This document shows positions 62,377-64,000 of a stretch of 64,000 nt of DNA, piece after piece. The stretch is taken from contig CAZCQL010000006.1 in assembly GCA_964500835.1 (NCBI GenBank), positions 1 through 64,000 of the forward strand, in the 5' to 3' direction. Both the position numbers and the translations under genes were made by a program. Origin of the DNA: GCA-2748055 sp964500835 (GTDB taxonomy: Bacteria > Bacteroidota > Bacteroidia > Bacteroidales > GCA-2748055). Under the pieces are notes generated by a model. That model did no database searches, was not told the DNA's origin, and saw nothing but the letters and a program-made list of their open reading frames with translations. The number at the start of each line of letters is the position of its first letter. The stretch's first letter is position 1.

Positions 62377-64000
62377 ATGCAGCGTATTGATCAGATTATA
62401 AGATCCGCAGCCGTGAAGGCGGTTTTGGAGAGATGGGATACCTCTATTCAGGAACAAGAGATTCAAATACAAAAAACCCGCAAGGAGTTTGAGGGTGATT
62501 TCACACTGGTGGTATTTCCACTTCTCAGGCATTCGAAAAGTTCACCCGAAGAAACCGGGAAGGCCCTGGGAGAGCTGATGGTCGAACACTCAGAAATGTT
62601 ATCTGGGTACAATGTGATTAAAGGATTCTTGAATCTAACCGTTTCACACCAGTACTGGATAAATTTTCTAAATACAGATCTTCGGGACAATCAATACGGA
62701 TTTACCCCCGTTAAGGCTAATTCCCGGAAAGTGATGATCGAATTTTCTTCACCCAATACAAATAAACCTTTGCACCTTGGGCACATCAGGAATAATCTAT
62801 TGGGACACTCCATTTCCAGGATATTAGAAGCAACTGGTAACAAGGTAATAAAAGTGAACCTGGTGAACGATCGGGGTATCCATATATGCAAGTCTATGCT
62901 GGCTTGGAAGAATCAGGGAAATGGTGAAACTCCTGAATCATCAGCTATGAAAGGAGATCATCTCGTGGGGAAGTACTATGTCCAGTTTGACACAACTTTC
63001 AAAGCACAAGTAGAAGAGTTGGTCAGGAAAGGTAAATCCAGGAAAGAGGCTGAAACGGAAGCCCCTGTTTTGGAGGAAGCAAGAGAGCTGCTCCGAAAAT
63101 GGGAATCTGATGATGAAGAAACCAGAGAGCTTTGGGAAAAAATGAATGGATGGGTGTATGATGGTTTTGAGGAGACTTACAGGAGGCTTGGAGTTAGTTT
63201 TGACAGGACATATTACGAGTCGGATACCTATAAACTTGGCAAGGATATTATTCTAAAAGGATTGGCAGCAGGTGTTCTCTATAAGAAGGAAGATGGTTCT
63301 GTATGGGCAAATCTGGAGGATGAAGGATTGGATCATAAACTTTTATTGCGGTCAGATGGAACATCTGTATATATGACACAGGATGTGGGTACTGCTCATC
63401 AGCGGTATGATGAATCTGGATTTGATTCGCATATCTATGTCGTTGGTAACGAACAGAATTACCATTTCCAGGTCCTCACCATCGTACTGAAGAAGCTTGG
63501 ATTTAGTTGGGCGGAAAAATTGTTTCATCTCTCGTATGGAATGGTTGAATTGCCTGAAGGCAAAATGAAATCCCGGGAAGGAACCGTAGTGGATGCAGAT
63601 GATTTGATGGATGAGATGGAAACGACTGCGAGAAAGATGTCTAAAGAGCTTGGAAAACTTGAAGATTATAATGAGGAGGAGAAAGCCATCCTCTATCGGC
63701 AGGTTGGAATGGGAGCTCTGAAATACTTTATTTTGAAGGTCGATCCTAAAAAGAACATGACCTTTAATCCCCGGGAATCGGTTGACTTTAACGGAAACAC
63801 AGGCCCATTCATTCAATATACCTTTGCACGTATCCAGAGCGTAAGGAGAAAGGGAGAAGGTGCTCCAAAAAACAGAGGTGATCTGTTGTTGATTGATAAG
63901 GAGGTTGACCTGATTCGGATGATGTTTGAATTTCCAGAAATTATTAATGAAGCATCCCGGACGCTAAATCCGTCGCTGATTGCTAATTACCTGTACGAAT
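62377..64000 (+). CDS. argS: arginyl-tRNA synthetase (5' part, runs off the window)
   Basis: At least 541 codons from the ATG at 62377 without a stop; the gene continues past the right edge. The N-terminal additional domain (about 1-110) is followed by the class I catalytic core with HLGH at residues 133-136 (SPNTNKPLHLGHIRNNLLG), LVNDRGIHI, MTQDVGTAHQRYDESG, VVGNEQNYHFQVL and the KMSK-equivalent GKMKSREGTVV. It charges tRNA-Arg with arginine; the DALR anticodon-binding domain is only begun here. A tRNA-Arg gene lies elsewhere in this window. Confidence 0.97.
   Translation, partial: MQRIDQIIRSAAVKAVLERWDTSIQEQEIQIQKTRKEFEGDFTLVVFPLLRHSKSSPEETGKALGELMVEHSEMLSGYNVIKGFLNLTVSHQYWINFLNTDLRDNQYGFTPVKANSRKVMIEFSSPNTNKPLHLGHIRNNLLGHSISRILEATGNKVIKVNLVNDRGIHICKSMLAWKNQGNGETPESSAMKGDHLVGKYYVQFDTTFKAQVEELVRKGKSRKEAETEAPVLEEARELLRKWESDDEETRELWEKMNGWVYDGFEETYRRLGVSFDRTYYESDTYKLGKDIILKGLAAGVLYKKEDGSVWANLEDEGLDHKLLLRSDGTSVYMTQDVGTAHQRYDESGFDSHIYVVGNEQNYHFQVLTIVLKKLGFSWAEKLFHLSYGMVELPEGKMKSREGTVVDADDLMDEMETTARKMSKELGKLEDYNEEEKAILYRQVGMGALKYFILKVDPKKNMTFNPRESVDFNGNTGPFIQYTFARIQSVRRKGEGAPKNRGDLLLIDKEVDLIRMMFEFPEIINEASRTLNPSLIANYLYE

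Noticed and set aside
1..64000. Prophage, CRISPR, integron or secretion-system island
   Set aside because: No integrase, transposase, repeat-spacer array, phage structural gene or restriction system was seen; gene content is mostly housekeeping.

Overview
The window looks like a piece of chromosome from a member of the Bacteroidota, probably a free-living member of the class Bacteroidia (the order is my guess). Reasons: promoters of the Bacteroidota form (a TAnnTTTG box near -7, sometimes with TTG about 19-20 bases upstream), no obvious Shine-Dalgarno sequences, a protease with a type IX secretion (T9SS) sorting tail, a 1102-residue SecA, DUF4293 and DUF6913 proteins, and an outer-membrane LptD of the Bacteroidota type. 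Most of the window is housekeeping DNA with small operons on both strands. I see no prophage, CRISPR array, integron or intact insertion sequence.

Layout. 1-8 kb: ECF sigma factor, then an accessory sugar region (DUF1080 protein, Tat-exported TIM-barrel isomerase, D-2-hydroxyacid dehydrogenase, exported Gfo/Idh/MocA oxidoreductase, DoxX, PQQ-type beta-propeller) that fits oxidative, 3-keto-type processing of glycosides in the cell envelope. 8-17.6 kb: a membrane protein, a possible phosphoesterase remnant, a Na/Pi symporter-pabB-pabC operon, an exported WD40-caspase protein, a DUF3179 protein, an orphan MotA/TolQ/ExbB-like protein and a membrane-bound LytTR regulator. 17.6-27.2 kb: tRNA-Arg(ACG), a giant AsmA-like protein, ribosomal protein L19, a C69 dipeptidase, and an alcohol dehydrogenase-anmK-M23 peptidase operon. 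27.2-36.9 kb: a coiled-coil protein, zapA, a structured intergenic RNA candidate, rny and a sugar epimerase; then uridine phosphorylase, a SirB1-like protein, prohibitin, DUF4293, pyrI-pyrB, YigZ and a DMT transporter. 36.9-44.7 kb: dnaA, MlaD-like, AmiC-like, lptD, and rpsF-rpsR-rplI. 44.7-55.5 kb: dnaX, icd, ferritin, secA, dapA, DUF6913 and ligA. 55.5-64 kb: a T9SS protease overlapping a complete BtuFCD/FecBCD-type ABC uptake operon, a glycosyltransferase and the 5' part of argS.

How parts work together. Envelope biogenesis is prominent (LptD, MlaD, AmiC, M23, AnmK, AsmA, SecA), as are replication and repair (DnaA, DnaX, LigA), ribosomal proteins and pyrimidine synthesis (PyrB with its allosteric PyrI). 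The most unusual material is small and intergenic: a folded RNA candidate between zapA and rny with a near-perfect promoter inside zapA, two plus-strand intrinsic terminators that follow TTTAGTT-rich tracts and have no gene in front of them, near-leaderless promoters at dnaX, ligA and the DUF6913 gene, and a gene remnant at 8.9 kb. I did not find a clear new multi-gene system. The best protein candidates for follow-up are the exported WD40-caspase, the protease-ABC operon and the oxidative sugar cluster.
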